DNA of 64,000 bases from Pseudonocardia sp. SCN 73-27 (GTDB lineage: Bacteria; Actinomycetota; Actinomycetes; Mycobacteriales; Pseudonocardiaceae), in the NCBI GenBank assembly GCA_001725415.1, contig MEGH01000018.1:26503-90502 (forward strand), read 5' to 3'. The notes beneath the pieces are model-generated. The model was not told the DNA's origin, ran no database searches, and saw only the letters and a program-made list of their open reading frames with translations. A program made the translations under genes and the position numbers. This document shows positions 37,483-47,107 of the stretch, piece by piece; position 1 is the first letter of the stretch; every line of letters begins with the position of its first letter.

Positions 37483-37618
37483 CGGGTCCTCCTCGTGTGT
37501 CGAGCCGCTCACCATCAAGCAGCTCGATTACGAGATTACACAGCAACAGATGCAACGCGCGTATGTTCGCCGATGGCGGACGCTGCCGACCCGAGCGCGC
37601 GACGGGACAACAGCCCTC

Positions 37619-37658
37619 GTGAGTGGCAACAGTCGCTACAGCGACTGTTGCCACTCAC
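37619..37658. repeat. 40-bp palindrome, copy 3
   Basis: Arms GTGAGTGGCAACAGTCGCTA and CAGCGACTGTTGCCACTCAC, complementary except for the central pair. The outer arms equal copies 1 and 2 while the inner part differs with compensating changes on both sides. The stop codon of the leftward DUF255 gene (complement of TCA at 37655-37657) is formed by the right outer arm, mirroring copies 1 and 2. Confidence 0.93.
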
Positions 37659-39655
37659 AGCGTCAACGCGGCCTCCAGCTCTGCCGGCCCGGTCACCGGC
37701 CGGTCGCACACGAACCCCCGGCACACGTACGCCGCTGCGGCACCGTCGACCAGCGGGCGTTCGGCCAGCAGCGGCACCCCGGAGGCGTCGGGGGCACCGG
37801 CGACGACGACCGTCCCCCCGACCGCCACTCGCCGCGCTGTCGCGACCAGGGAGGAGTCGTCCCCCACGACCGCCACCTGCACCGGCCCCGACGCCATCGC
37901 CTCGGCAGCGGTCAGCCAGTGCCCCGCGAAGCGGGGGTGGCGCTCGGCGAGGGTGCCGATCGTCGACACCGCGGCCTCGGCGGCGTCACGGTAGCGGGCC
38001 GACTCCCCGGGCGCGGCCAGTACCGATGCCGTGACCAGCGCGTTGGCCAGTGCGGACGCCCCGCACGGCGACGCGTTGTCGGTCAGCTCGCGGGGGCGGT
38101 GGAGAAGCTGCTCGGCGTCGTCGGCGGTGTCGTACCAGGCGCCGGGCGTCGACGGGTCAGGGAAGTGGGTGAGTGCGAGGTCGAGCAACCCGGTGGCGGC
38201 GGTGAGCCGGGCGGGGTCACCGGTGGCCTGGTGCAGGGCGAGGAGCCCGTCGGCGAGCAGGGCGTGGTCCTCCAGCACCGCGGCTGCGGCGCCGACGACC
38301 CCGCCGCGCGACGACCGTCGTAACCGGCCGTCGACGACGTGCAGCCGCAGCAGCAGGTCGGCGGCCTCACCGGCGGCGGTGACCCAGCCGGGCCGGTCGA
38401 GGACGGCGCCGGCCTCGGCGAGGGCGAGGATCGCCATCCCGTTCCACGACGTCACGACCTTGTCGTCGCGCGCGGGCTGCGGACGACGGTCCCGCGCCTC
38501 CAGCAACGTCGCGCGGACCGACGCCCACCGCAAGGGGTCGGGCGGGTCGGCGGGCAGCTGCAACGTCGACGTGCCGTGTTCGAAGGTCCCGGTGTCGGTG
38601 ACGGCGAGCAGCGAGGCCGCCCACGCCGCGTCCTCGCCCAGCACGGACTGCAGCTGCGCCGGCGTCCACGCGTAGGTGAGGCCCTCCACGCCGTCGGTGT
38701 CGGCATCGAGCGCGGAGGCGAAGCCGCCCTCGGGCGTGCGCAGGTCGCGCAGCAGGAACGCGGCGGTCTCGTCGGCGACCCGCAATGCGAACGCGGACCC
38801 GGTGCGTCGTGCGAGATGGGCGTACACGCGCAGGAGCAGGGCGTTGTCGTACAGCATCTTCTCGAAGTGCGGTACGACCCACTCGGCGTCGACGCTGTAG
38901 CGGGCGAAACCGCCCGCCAGCTGGTCGTAGAGGCCGCCACGGGCCATCCGCTCGGCCGTCACCGCGACCATGGACAGTGCGGGCTCCGAGCCGGTGCGTC
39001 CGTGGTGGCGCAGCAGGAACTCCAGCACCATCGACGGCGGGAACTTGGGCGCGCCCCCGAACCCGCCGGTGTCGGCGTCGAAGACCTGGGCGAGGGCGGC
39101 GACGGCCGCGTCGAGCGTGCCCTCCCCGACCACCGACGCCGGCAGCGCCGTGACCGCCGACTCCGCGAGCCGGGCCGCCATCTCCCCCGCGGCGCCACGG
39201 ACGCGGTCGCGGTCGTCGTCCCAGGCGGTGGTGACGGCGTCGAGCAGCTGTCGGAACGACGGCATGCCACGCCCGGGCGTCGCCGGGTAGTAGGTGCCGC
39301 AGTGGAACGGCTCGCCGACCGGGGTGAGGAAGCAGGTCATGGGCCAGCCGCCCTGGCCGGTCATGGCCTGGGTGGCGTTCATGTAGACGGCGTCGATGTC
39401 GGGCCGTTCCTCGCGGTCGACCTTGATCGCGACGTACTCGGCATTGACCTGGGCCGCGGTGGCCTCGTCGGAGAACGACTCATGGGCCATGACATGGCAC
39501 CAGTGGCAGGCGGCGTAGCCGACGGACAGCAGGATCGGGACGTCGCGGCGCTGGGCCTCCGCGAAGGCCTCGTCGGACCACTCCCACCAGTCGATGGGGT
39601 TGTCGGCGTGCTGGAGCAGGTACGGGCTGGTCGCCGCGGCGAGGCGGTTCGGCAT
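37655..39655 (-). CDS. DUF255 thioredoxin-domain protein (YyaL/Rv1084-like)
   Basis: 666-residue protein. The N-terminal thioredoxin-like DUF255 domain ([22 protein letters not shown]) has a Cys-His-Trp-Cys active site at residues 50-53, followed by an (alpha/alpha)6-barrel glycosidase/epimerase-like region ([56 protein letters not shown]). Family function is unproven (SPATA20 in animals). Full length, no signal peptide. Position beside hemolysin III and mca matches M. tuberculosis Rv1084. Its stop lies inside palindrome copy 3. Confidence 0.93.
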   Translation of the reverse strand: MPNRLAAATSPYLLQHADNPIDWWEWSDEAFAEAQRRDVPILLSVGYAACHWCHVMAHESFSDEATAAQVNAEYVAIKVDREERPDIDAVYMNATQAMTGQGGWPMTCFLTPVGEPFHCGTYYPATPGRGMPSFRQLLDAVTTAWDDDRDRVRGAAGEMAARLAESAVTALPASVVGEGTLDAAVAALAQVFDADTGGFGGAPKFPPSMVLEFLLRHHGRTGSEPALSMVAVTAERMARGGLYDQLAGGFARYSVDAEWVVPHFEKMLYDNALLLRVYAHLARRTGSAFALRVADETAAFLLRDLRTPEGGFASALDADTDGVEGLTYAWTPAQLQSVLGEDAAWAASLLAVTDTGTFEHGTSTLQLPADPPDPLRWASVRATLLEARDRRPQPARDDKVVTSWNGMAILALAEAGAVLDRPGWVTAAGEAADLLLRLHVVDGRLRRSSRGGVVGAAAAVLEDHALLADGLLALHQATGDPARLTAATGLLDLALTHFPDPSTPGAWYDTADDAEQLLHRPRELTDNASPCGASALANALVTASVLAAPGESARYRDAAEAAVSTIGTLAERHPRFAGHWLTAAEAMASGPVQVAVVGDDSSLVATARRVAVGGTVVVAGAPDASGVPLLAERPLVDGAAAAYVCRGFVCDRPVTGPAELEAALTL

Positions 39656-39724
39656 GGACCGAGCCTGTCAAAGTCGCCCGGCACGGGCTTGTCGGGGACG
39701 GTCGGGACCGACCAGAGTGACGTC

Positions 39725-39949
39725 ATGGTCGCCAGGAAATGGGACGAGCTCAGCCCCGGGGCACGCCGCCTCCTCATCGCCGCAGGGTCGGCCGACGCCG
39801 CGCTCCGGGCGGTGGCGTTGTTCGACCTGCGGCGTCGTTCGGCCGACCAGGTCCGCGGCCCGAAATGGGTGTGGGTGGTGGCGCTGAGCGTGGTCAGCTC
39901 GGCGGGGCTCCTGCCGCTGGCCTGGTTCCTCGTCGGCCGGCGGCGGTAA
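39725..39949 (+). CDS. small membrane protein
   Basis: 74-residue protein: an N-terminal soluble half (MVARKWDELSPGARRLLIAAGSADAALRAVALFDLRRR split by a hydrophobic patch), an RGPKWVW motif and one clear C-terminal transmembrane helix ending in arginines. The RGPKWxW motif recalls small phospholipase D N-terminal-like membrane domains. Function unknown. Divergent from DUF255, convergent with the next gene with 3 bases between stops. Confidence 0.68.
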   Translation: MVARKWDELSPGARRLLIAAGSADAALRAVALFDLRRRSADQVRGPKWVWVVALSVVSSAGLLPLAWFLVGRRR

Positions 39950-39952
39950 CGG

Positions 39953-40243
39953 TCAGTCCTTGCGCGTCTCGGACGAGGTGTCCTCGTCCGTGGACGACAC
40001 CGAGGACTCCGAGGTGGGCTCCTCCTCGTCGAACGACTTCGGCAGCTTCTTGAGCCGCCGCGTCATCGAGACGATCAGCACGACCGTCGAGATGCCCAGC
40101 AGGATGATGACGACGAGCGCGATCGGCGACGCCTTGCCGAACTCCTCGCCCTTGCCGGGCGGGGGCTCCGGGTCCTGGGCGGGGACGACGACCGCGGCGA
40201 CCTGGGCGTCCGCGGGCACCACCCCGAGATCGACCAGCAGCAC
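39953..40243 (-). CDS. Rv1083-like small membrane protein
   Basis: 96-residue protein starting at the GTG at 40243, with GGAGG six bases upstream. An N-terminal hydrophobic segment is followed by DPEPPPGKGEEFGKASPIALVVIILLGISTVVLIVSMTRRLKKLPKSF: a conserved GKGEEFGKASP-IGL-type loop, one transmembrane helix and an acidic Ser/Glu-rich cytoplasmic tail. Size, topology and location between DUF255 and mca fit M. tuberculosis Rv1083, which has no known function; a partner role to Mca is only suggested by conserved adjacency. Confidence 0.72.
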   Translation of the reverse strand: MLLVDLGVVPADAQVAAVVVPAQDPEPPPGKGEEFGKASPIALVVIILLGISTVVLIVSMTRRLKKLPKSFDEEEPTSESSVSSTDEDTSSETRKD

Positions 40244-40403
40244 CGCACACCTCCGTGACGACGTACCGCCGGCCGGCGGCACACCCCGACAACCTACGCA
40301 CCCGTCAGGGGCGCGCGCGTGGCGGCCCTGCTCAGCGGGTGGTCGGCACCGTTGTGGCACGCTCCGCCGGTCGCGACCGGATCTACACAGGAGGTCACCG
40401 ACC

Positions 40404-41018
40404 GTGGGCTCACCGTTGACGACGACCCGCCGCTCGCTGCACGGCGTCGCCGAGCTCCTGCTGGCCGGGCCGCAGTACCGGTCGTCGGGCACCATCCGGC
40501 TGCAGGTGACGACAGGCGGGTTCGGCCAGGTCGCCGGCCCCCTGCGCGTCCAGGGCGCGACCCTGGTGTGGGGGGACGACCAGGTTCCGCTCGGCGGCTC
40601 GATCCGGGATCTCGCGGTGTGGGCGGGCGTCGAGGCCGGCGCGCCGGACGGGCTCTACTCCGACGGCGCCGACGTCGACATCGACGAGGCCCTGGGCGTC
40701 GACCCGTCGGAGGCCGACGTGATCCACGGCTGGTTCGCGCTGGGCGACGCCGCGCTGCGGACGCTGGAGGGCGAGACCGAGCCGGTGCTGTGGCCAGAGC
40801 ACTTCGACCTCGCCGTCACCGTCGACAAGGTCAACTTCGGCGTCTCCCCCGGCGACGCGTCGCTGCCGGAGCCGTACGCGTACGTCAGCCCGTGGGAGCG
40901 TCACGAGGGCGAGTTCTGGAACGCGCCGTTCGGGGCGTTCTGCAGGGCGGCGGACCTGCCCCACGCCGATGCGCTGGCCGACTTCTTCCGGGCCGGCCAG
41001 GCCGCGGCACGCCGCTAG
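40404..41018 (+). CDS. hypothetical protein
   Basis: 204-residue soluble protein with no recognised family. It begins VGSPLTTTRRSLHGVAELLLAGPQYRSSGTIRL at a GTG preceded by AGGAGG. A beta-rich N-terminal part is followed by an acidic middle (YSDGADVDIDEALGVDPSEADVIHGWFALGDAALRTL) and an aromatic stretch (YVSPWERHEGEFWNAPFGAFCRAADL). Homologous sequences seem to occur as stand-alone actinobacterial genes; no function is assigned. Convergent with mca, six bases between stops. Confidence 0.62.
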   Translation: MGSPLTTTRRSLHGVAELLLAGPQYRSSGTIRLQVTTGGFGQVAGPLRVQGATLVWGDDQVPLGGSIRDLAVWAGVEAGAPDGLYSDGADVDIDEALGVDPSEADVIHGWFALGDAALRTLEGETEPVLWPEHFDLAVTVDKVNFGVSPGDASLPEPYAYVSPWERHEGEFWNAPFGAFCRAADLPHADALADFFRAGQAAARR

Positions 41019-41024
41019 GAGCGC

Positions 41025-41954
41025 TCAGCCGACCTTCGCCTTGTCGGCCGACGTCACCAGGCCGGAGAACAGGTCGTCCTCGGGAGTCGGCGAGTCGACC
41101 AGCGAGCGGACGAGCTCGTAGTCCTCCGTCGGCCACACGTCGCTCTGGATCTCCGGGGGCACGAAGAACCAGCGGCTCGTGGGGTCGATCTGGGTGGCGT
41201 GCGCCTTGAGCGCCTCGTCACGCACCGGGAACCACTGGTCGCAGCGCACCCGGGTGGTGACGCGCAGGCCGGGGTCCTTGCGGTCGCCGTCGTCCCAGCG
41301 CTCGAGCCATTCCGCGTACGGCGACTCCAGGCCGCGGGCCAGCAGCGCCTCGTGGAAAGCGACCATCCGCGCCTTGGAGAAGCCGTGCGAGTAGTAGAGC
41401 TTGAGCGGCTGCCACGGCTCCCCGGCGTCGGGGAAGCGGTCGGGGTCTCCCGCAGCCTCCCACGCCGCCATCGACACCTCGTGGGTGCGGATGTGGTCGG
41501 GGTGGGGGTAGCCGCCGTTCTCGTCGTAGGTGACCAGGACGTGCGGGCGCTCGGCCCGGATGAGCCGGACGAGACGCTCGGTGGCCTCCTCCAGGTCGAC
41601 CAGGGCGAAGCAGCCCTCGGGCAACGGCGGCTTCGGGTCGCCCTCGGGGAGCCCGGAGTCGACGAAGCCGAGCCAATGGTGGCGGACGCCGAGGATCTCG
41701 GCGGCGCGCGCCATCTCGACCTTGCGGACGGCGGTGAGATCGGCCACGACCTCGGGCCGGTCCATCGCCGGGTTGAGGATGCTGCCGCGTTCGCCGCCGG
41801 TGCAGGTCACGACGGTGACCTCGTGGCCCTCGGCGACGTAGCGGGCGCTGGTGGCCGCGCCCTTGCTGGACTCGTCGTCCGGGTGGGCGTGCACGGTCAT
41901 CAGCCGGAAGCGCGGCCCGGCCGCGTCGGCGGCTCGCATCTCGGGGTGGCTCAT
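41025..41954 (-). CDS. mca: mycothiol S-conjugate amidase
   Basis: 309-residue LmbE-like zinc amidase that cleaves mycothiol S-conjugates of toxins and antibiotics, releasing the mercapturic acid for export. The zinc motif AHPDDE (His24, Asp27) is followed by a third-ligand region [27 protein letters not shown] and [12 protein letters not shown] support Mca over the related deacetylase MshB. Its presence implies mycothiol as the main thiol. Matches Rv1082, divergent from greA. Confidence 0.94.
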   Translation of the reverse strand: MSHPEMRAADAAGPRFRLMTVHAHPDDESSKGAATSARYVAEGHEVTVVTCTGGERGSILNPAMDRPEVVADLTAVRKVEMARAAEILGVRHHWLGFVDSGLPEGDPKPPLPEGCFALVDLEEATERLVRLIRAERPHVLVTYDENGGYPHPDHIRTHEVSMAAWEAAGDPDRFPDAGEPWQPLKLYYSHGFSKARMVAFHEALLARGLESPYAEWLERWDDGDRKDPGLRVTTRVRCDQWFPVRDEALKAHATQIDPTSRWFFVPPEIQSDVWPTEDYELVRSLVDSPTPEDDLFSGLVTSADKAKVG

Positions 41955-42241
41955 GGGTGGGACGTCGGTCCTTCCGGTCACGTCGGTGTGGCAGCGGGAC
42001 TCCTGGCCCCGCGCCGGTGCGATGGTTGCAGACTCCACCGACACCTTCCGACCTGACCAACGCGCACCGGCCCCGACCTCTTCCCGTGGGCCCGTCCGCA
42101 CAGGTGGCGGGCCGTCTCGATCACGACCGCCTGACGTGCCGTTCGTCGCCGCACGGTGTCGTGAGGACGGTCGCAACATCGTCGGACAGGAGCTGTCTAC
42201 CTGCGAATACAGGAGACCCGGGAACTCTCCGGAGACCCCGA
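41955..42241. other. mca-greA intergenic region, upstream part
   Basis: Divergent promoter region for mca (leftward) and a rightward transcript toward greA. Less GC-rich than the surrounding genes near 42160-42280. A direct repeat-like GGAGACC/GGAGACC occurs around 42209-42238. No confident promoter pair was assigned. The rest of the region to 42416 holds the two hairpins listed separately. Confidence 0.4.
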
Positions 42242-42269
42242 CCGTTCGTCGAAAGAACACGACGAACGG
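42242..42269 (+). other. hairpin in greA leader
   Basis: Perfect 10-bp stem CCGTTCGTCG / CGACGAACGG with loop AAAGAACA, 25 bases before the intrinsic terminator. Together they look like a small structured RNA or attenuator. Confidence 0.6.
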
Positions 42270-42294
42270 CAAGCCTCGTGTTACGGTGAGCGAC

Positions 42295-42323
42295 ACACGG
42301 CCCGCACCGCGGGTCGTGTTTTT
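42295..42323 (+). terminator. orphan intrinsic terminator upstream of greA
   Basis: 11-bp stem ACACGGCCCGC / GCGGGTCGTGT (one G-T pair) with loop ACC, running directly into TTTTT at 42319-42323. It is the best rho-independent terminator in the window, yet no gene precedes it on the plus strand. It lies about 94 bases before greA, so it either ends a small RNA or attenuates greA. Confidence 0.75.
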
Positions 42324-42416
42324 CCTTACTCGGGGCATGCCAATACTGCGGCATGGCCTCACTGTGCCGCGGCAACCGGTCCTTGCCCATGCGGGACCCG
42401 GACGGCTGGAGGAGTG

Positions 42417-42908
42417 ATGACCGTGACGGACACCCAGGTGACCTGGTTGACCCAGGACGCTTTCGATCGGCTCAAGAGCGAGCTCGACCAGCTGATCGCC
42501 AACCGCCCCGTCATCGCTGCCGAGATCAACGCCCGCCGCGAGGAGGGCGACCTCAAGGAGAACGGCGGCTACCACGCGGCGCGCGAGGAGCAGGGCCAGC
42601 AGGAGGCCCGCATCCGCCAGCTCCAGGAGCTGCTCCGCACCGCCCAGGTCGGCACCGCCCCCACCAGCACCGACGTCGCCTCCCCCGGCACCGTGCTCAC
42701 CGTCAGGTACGACGACGACGACACCGAGAAGGTGCTGCTGGGCTCCCGCGAGGAGGGCTCCCACGGCGACCTGCAGGTCATCTCCCCGAACTCCCCGCTC
42801 GGTGCGGCGCTGCTGGGCGCGAAGGTCGGCGAGACCCGCGAGTACAGCTTGCCCGACGGCGGCACGATGAAGGTCACGCTGGCCGGCGTGGAGCCGTTCA
42901 CCGGCTGA
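42417..42908 (+). CDS. greA: transcription elongation factor GreA
   Basis: 163-residue Gre factor that rescues backtracked RNA polymerase by stimulating transcript cleavage. The N-terminal coiled coil ([41 protein letters not shown]) carries the acidic tip residues around EEGDLKEN. The C-terminal FKBP-like domain includes [21 protein letters not shown] at 42417 sits close behind GGAGGAG; GTG at 42414 is possible. Corresponds to Rv1080c. The leader contains two hairpins (see 42242 and 42295). Confidence 0.95.
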   Translation: MTVTDTQVTWLTQDAFDRLKSELDQLIANRPVIAAEINARREEGDLKENGGYHAAREEQGQQEARIRQLQELLRTAQVGTAPTSTDVASPGTVLTVRYDDDDTEKVLLGSREEGSHGDLQVISPNSPLGAALLGAKVGETREYSLPDGGTMKVTLAGVEPFTG

Positions 42909-42911
42909 CGG

Positions 42912-44171
42912 CTACGACGCAGAACCCCACGGCGCTCCGGCCACGTCGAACACGGCGTGGCCGGAGTTCCGTAGTGCGCCCACGATCGCCGCGCAGTGCT
43001 CCGCGCCGCGCGTCTCCAGGCTGATCTCGACGTCCACGTCGCCCAGCGGGATCGCGGCCGAGATCCGGGTGTGCTCGACGTCGACGACGTTCGCGCCCAG
43101 ATCGCCGACCTGCGTCAACAGCTCGGCCAGGGCGCCGGGCCGGTCGTCGACGCGCACCCGCATCGACAGGTAGCGCCGCGCCGCCGCCATGCCGTGCTCG
43201 ATGACGTGCAGCAGCACCAGCGGGTCGATGTTGCCGCCCGACAGGACGGCGACGGCGGGCGTCGGGAACCGGTCGGGGTTCTCCAGCAGCGCCGCGACGG
43301 CCGCCGCGCCCGCGGGTTCGACGAGCACCTTCGCCCGTTCCAGGCAGTGCAGCAACGCGCGGGCCAGCGCGTCCTCGCCGACGACGACGAACTCGTCGAC
43401 CAGGGCCGCGACCTGCGGGTACGTGACGGCACCGGGCACGCCGACCGCGATGCCGTCGGCGATGGTGCGCATCCGGTCGAGTGCGACGGGTCCGCCGTGG
43501 CGCAACGACTCAGGCCACGCGGCGGCCGCCTCGGCCTGCACGCCGACGATCCGCGCGTCGGGCCGCCGGCCCTTGATCGCGGCGGCGACCCCGCCGAGCA
43601 GGCCACCGCCCCCTGTCGGGACCAGCACCGTCGCCACGTCGGGTACGTCCTCCAGAATCTCGAGGCCGACGGTGCCCTGACCGGCGATGACGTCGACGTG
43701 GTCGAACGGGTGCACCAGAACGGCACCGGTCTCGGCGGCGAACGCGGTGGCCGCGGCGAGGCTGCCGTCGATCGTCTCCCCGACGAGGCGGACGTGGGCG
43801 CCGTAGCCGCGGGTGGCGTCGACCTTGGGCAGCGCGGCCCGTTCGGGCATGAACACCGTGGCGTCGACGCCCAGCAGCCTGGCCGCGAGCGCGACGCCCT
43901 GGGCGTGGTTCCCGGCACTGGCCGCGACGACACCGCGGGCGCGCTCGTCGTCGTCGAGGCGGGCGAGGCGGGTGTAGGCGCCGCGGATCTTGAACGACCC
44001 CGTCCGCTGCTGGTTCTCGCACTTGAGCCACACAGGGCCGCCGACCTTCTCGCCGAGCGCCCGCGCCGACAGCGTCGGGGTACGCCGGACGACGCCGACG
44101 AGCAGGTCACGGGCCGCTTCGACGTCCTCGATCGCGACCGGGGGCGGCGTGGGCCGGGGGTTGGCGGTCAC
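42912..44171 (-). CDS. ilvA: threonine ammonia-lyase with ACT domain
   Basis: 419-residue PLP enzyme converting threonine to 2-oxobutyrate and ammonia. PLP lysine Lys61 in TGSFKIRGA; phosphate loop VPTGGGGLLGG; FVVVGEDALARALLHCLE and AVLSGGNIDPL are typical. The C-terminal ACT-type region (SMRVRVDDRPGALAELLTQVGDLGANVVDVEHTR) is the short one-domain form, so feedback control may differ from E. coli IlvA. GTG at 44171 is the chosen start. Convergent with greA by 3 bases. Confidence 0.9.
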   Translation of the reverse strand: MTANPRPTPPPVAIEDVEAARDLLVGVVRRTPTLSARALGEKVGGPVWLKCENQQRTGSFKIRGAYTRLARLDDDERARGVVAASAGNHAQGVALAARLLGVDATVFMPERAALPKVDATRGYGAHVRLVGETIDGSLAAATAFAAETGAVLVHPFDHVDVIAGQGTVGLEILEDVPDVATVLVPTGGGGLLGGVAAAIKGRRPDARIVGVQAEAAAAWPESLRHGGPVALDRMRTIADGIAVGVPGAVTYPQVAALVDEFVVVGEDALARALLHCLERAKVLVEPAGAAAVAALLENPDRFPTPAVAVLSGGNIDPLVLLHVIEHGMAAARRYLSMRVRVDDRPGALAELLTQVGDLGANVVDVEHTRISAAIPLGDVDVEISLETRGAEHCAAIVGALRNSGHAVFDVAGAPWGSAS

Positions 44172-44260
44172 CTGGGCATCCTCGCAGGCGGGCCCGGGGC
44201 GGCGCGGGTAGCCTCGGCGGCACACGCCGCGGGAGTCGTCGGCGTGATCGGGGAGGTCGG

Positions 44261-44482
44261 ATGACACGGCTGCGGGCAGTGGTCCCGCTGCTGGCCGCCG
44301 GTGTGCTGGCGGTGCTGGCGATCCTCACGGTGCGCAGCGCGGGCTGCGACGACCCGGGCCACTACGAGCTGCGTGGCGGCACCTACGAGCTGGTCGGCGG
44401 CTGCATCGCGCCGGGCGACGTGCTCGTGCCGCAGCCGACGCCGGCGCCCCCCACGGACGCCGACGCCCCCGCGAAGAGCTAG
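44261..44482 (+). CDS. small secreted or membrane-anchored protein
   Basis: 73-residue protein: N-terminal hydrophobic segment (VVPLLAAGVLAVLAILTV), then a short extracytoplasmic domain with two cysteines (SAGCDDPGHYELRGGTYELVGGCIAPGDVLVPQ) and a Pro/Ala tail. The C...YELRGGTYELVGGC arrangement suggests a small disulfide-bonded beta hairpin. Similar short genes sit beside metB in other actinomycetes; function unknown. Its TAG overlaps the convergent metB stop by 4 bases. Confidence 0.7.
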   Translation: MTRLRAVVPLLAAGVLAVLAILTVRSAGCDDPGHYELRGGTYELVGGCIAPGDVLVPQPTPAPPTDADAPAKS

Positions 44483-45621
44483 ATACGTCCCAGCGCCCCG
44501 CGCAGGTCCTCCAGCAGGTCGTCGACGTCCTCGATGCCGACCGAAAGCCGGACCAGGTCGTCGGGGACCTCGAGCGCGGATCCCGCGACCGAGGCGTGCG
44601 TCATCGCGGCCGGGTGCTCGATCAGCGACTCCACGCCGCCGAGCGACTCCGCCAGGGTGAACAGCTCCGTCCCGGCGCACACCGCGAGCGCGGCCTCCCG
44701 GCCGGCGGCGACGCGGAACGACACCATCCCGCCGAAGCGGCGCATCTGCTTGGCAGCGACCTCGTGACCGGGGTGGCCGGGCAGCCCGGGGTAGAGCACC
44801 TTCGACACGGCGGGGTGCGCGGCGAGCATCTCGGCGACGCGCTCGGCGTTGTCGCTGTGGCGCTCCATCCGCACCGCCAGGGTCTTGGCACCGCGCAGGG
44901 TGAGGAACGCGTCGAACGGGCCGGGCACCGAGCCGACCGAGTTCTGGGTGAACCGGATCTGCTCGGCGAGCTCGTCGTCGCTGGTCACCAGCGCGCCGCC
45001 GACGACGTCGGAGTGCCCACCGACGTACTTGGTCGTCGAGTGCAGGACGACGTCGGCGCCCAGGGTCAGCGGCGTCTGCAGATACGGCGACGCGAACGTG
45101 TTGTCGACGACGAGCTTCGCGCCGCCCGCGTGGGCGGCCTCGGCGACGGCGGCGATGTCGGCGATGCCGAGCAACGGGTTCGTCGGCGTCTCGCACCAGA
45201 CGGCCTTCGTCGTGGGCCGCAACACCGCGCGCAGGGCGGCGACGTCACCGAGGTCGGCGGTGGAGTACTCGATGCCCCACTGCGTCAGGACCTTGTCGAC
45301 GAGGCGGAACGTGCCTCCGTAGGCGTCGTGCGGGATGACGATGTGGTCGCCGGGGCGCAGCAGCACCCGCAGCAGCACGTCGGACGCGCCCATGCCGGAG
45401 CCGAACGCGAAGCCGTGCCGGCCGCCCTCGAGCGCGGCGAGACACTCCTGCAGGGCGGTCCGCGTGGGGTTGGCGCTGCGGGAGTACTCGTAGCCGTCCC
45501 GGAGGCCACCGACGCCGTCCTGGGCGAAGGTCGACGACGCGTGGATGGGGACGATCACCGCACCCGTCGTGGGGTCCGGTTCCTGTCCCGCGTGGATGGC
45601 GTTGGTGGAGAAGCCGCGCAT
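44479..45621 (-). CDS. metB: cystathionine gamma-synthase
   Basis: 380-residue PLP enzyme of the Cys/Met metabolism family. PLP lysine Lys198 in HSTTKYVGGHSD; YEYSRSANPTRTALQ, FGSGMGASD and ETPTNPLLGIADI are family motifs. Adjacent cbs and the M. tuberculosis order (Rv1079 metB, Rv1077 cbs) indicate transsulfuration. MetB makes cystathionine from an O-acylhomoserine and cysteine, but gamma-lyase activity is possible from sequence alone. Downstream of cbs on the same strand with an 84-base gap. Confidence 0.92.
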   Translation of the reverse strand: MRGFSTNAIHAGQEPDPTTGAVIVPIHASSTFAQDGVGGLRDGYEYSRSANPTRTALQECLAALEGGRHGFAFGSGMGASDVLLRVLLRPGDHIVIPHDAYGGTFRLVDKVLTQWGIEYSTADLGDVAALRAVLRPTTKAVWCETPTNPLLGIADIAAVAEAAHAGGAKLVVDNTFASPYLQTPLTLGADVVLHSTTKYVGGHSDVVGGALVTSDDELAEQIRFTQNSVGSVPGPFDAFLTLRGAKTLAVRMERHSDNAERVAEMLAAHPAVSKVLYPGLPGHPGHEVAAKQMRRFGGMVSFRVAAGREAALAVCAGTELFTLAESLGGVESLIEHPAAMTHASVAGSALEVPDDLVRLSVGIEDVDDLLEDLRGALGRI

Positions 45622-45705
45622 GGGGGCACGCTACGCGGACCCCGACGACCAGCTCCGACCGGCCGGATGGAGCACCCCGGTCGGTCGGGAGCGCACCGGT
45701 CGGGG

Positions 45706-47076
45706 TCAGTGCAGCGACCCCAGGAACGCCAGCACGTCCGAGCGCGTCACGACGCCGGCGGGCATGCCGTCGACGATGACCAGCGCCGCGTCGGCGGAGA
45801 CGAACGCCCCCATCGCGCTCTCCAGCGACTCCCCGGAGCCGAGCGTCGGCAGCGCGGGCGACATGTGCTTGTCGAGCCGGTCGGTGAGCTGGGCGCGGCC
45901 GGTGAACAGCGCGTCGAGCAGGTCGCGCTCGACGACGGCACCGGCGACCTCGGCCGCCATCACCGGCGGCTCGGCCTTGACGACCGGCATCTGCGAGACG
46001 TGGAACTCCCGCAGGTAGTGCACGGCGTCGGCGACGGTCTCGTTGGGGTGGGCGTGGACGAGGTCGGGGATCGAGCCGTCCTTGCGGCGCAGCACGTCGC
46101 CGACGGTGGCGCCCTCCGTCGGCGGGAGGAAGCCGTAGCCCGACATCCAGGCGTCGTTGAAGACCTTGCCGAGGTAGCCGCGGCCGCCGTCGGGCAGCAG
46201 CACGACGACGACGGAGTCCTCGGGTGCCTTCTCCGCGACCCGCAGCGCGGCCACGGTGGCCATGCCGCAGGAGCCGCCGACGAGCAGCGCCTCCTCCCTG
46301 GCCAGCCGGCGCGTCATGTCGAACGAGTCGCCGTCGGTGACCGCGAGGATCTCGTCGCAGATCTCCTTGTCGTAGGTCGACGGCCAGAAGTCCTCTCCGA
46401 CGCCCTCCACCAGGTACGGACGTCCGGTCCCACCGCTGTAGACCGAGCCGACGGGGTCGGCGCCGATGATCTGGACACGACCGTCGGACACCTCCTTGAG
46501 GAAGCGACCGGTGCCGCTGATGGTCCCGCCGGTGCCGATGCCCGCGACGAAGTGCGTGATCCGCCCCTCCGTCTGCTCCCAGATCTCCGGGCCCGTCCCC
46601 CTGTAGTGCGATTCGGGGTTGGCGGGGTTGGCGTACTGGTTGGGCTTCCAGGCGCCTTCGATCTCGGTGACGAGCCGGTCGGAGACGTTGTAGTACGAGT
46701 CGGGGTGCTCGGGCTCGACCGCCGTCGGACAGACGACGACCTCGGCGCCGTAGGCCTTGAGAACGTTGCGCTTGTCCTCGCCGACCTTGTCGGGGCACAC
46801 GAACACGCACTTGTAGCCACGACGCTGGGCGATCATGGCCAGGCCGACGCCGGTGTTGCCGGAGGTCGGCTCGACGATCGTGCCGCCGGGCCGCAGCTCG
46901 CCCGACTTCTCGGCGGCGTCGATCATGCGCTCCGCGATCCGGTCCTTCACGCTGCCGCCGGGGTTGAAGTACTCGACCTTGGCCAGCACGGGCACGTCGA
47001 TACCCGCGCTCACCTGCCCGAGCTTCACCAGCGGGGTGTTCCCGACCAGCTCTGACACGTGCTCGACGTAACGCAT
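45706..47076 (-). CDS. cbs: cystathionine beta-synthase
   Basis: 456-residue PLP enzyme that joins serine and homocysteine into cystathionine. PLP lysine Lys44 in NPGGSVKDRI; TSGNTGVGLAM and AGIGTGGTISGTGRFL bind the cofactor. The C-terminal Bateman module of two CBS repeats covers about residues 335-456 (GATVGDVLRRK, HVSQMPVV, HMSPALPTLGSGESL, GMPAGVVTRSDVLAFL). Full length without the haem domain of animal enzymes. The ATG at 47076 is chosen; the upstream open frame belongs to the decayed gene next door. Forms the cbs-metB transsulfuration pair. Confidence 0.93.
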   Translation of the reverse strand: MRYVEHVSELVGNTPLVKLGQVSAGIDVPVLAKVEYFNPGGSVKDRIAERMIDAAEKSGELRPGGTIVEPTSGNTGVGLAMIAQRRGYKCVFVCPDKVGEDKRNVLKAYGAEVVVCPTAVEPEHPDSYYNVSDRLVTEIEGAWKPNQYANPANPESHYRGTGPEIWEQTEGRITHFVAGIGTGGTISGTGRFLKEVSDGRVQIIGADPVGSVYSGGTGRPYLVEGVGEDFWPSTYDKEICDEILAVTDGDSFDMTRRLAREEALLVGGSCGMATVAALRVAEKAPEDSVVVVLLPDGGRGYLGKVFNDAWMSGYGFLPPTEGATVGDVLRRKDGSIPDLVHAHPNETVADAVHYLREFHVSQMPVVKAEPPVMAAEVAGAVVERDLLDALFTGRAQLTDRLDKHMSPALPTLGSGESLESAMGAFVSADAALVIVDGMPAGVVTRSDVLAFLGSLH

Positions 47077-47107
47077 GGGGTAATCGTCGCACCCCGCACC
47101 GAGGCGC

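Noticed and set aside
44596-47055. 819-codon plus-strand open frame opposite metB and cbs
   Set aside because: Clear shadow of two recognisable enzymes on the other strand.
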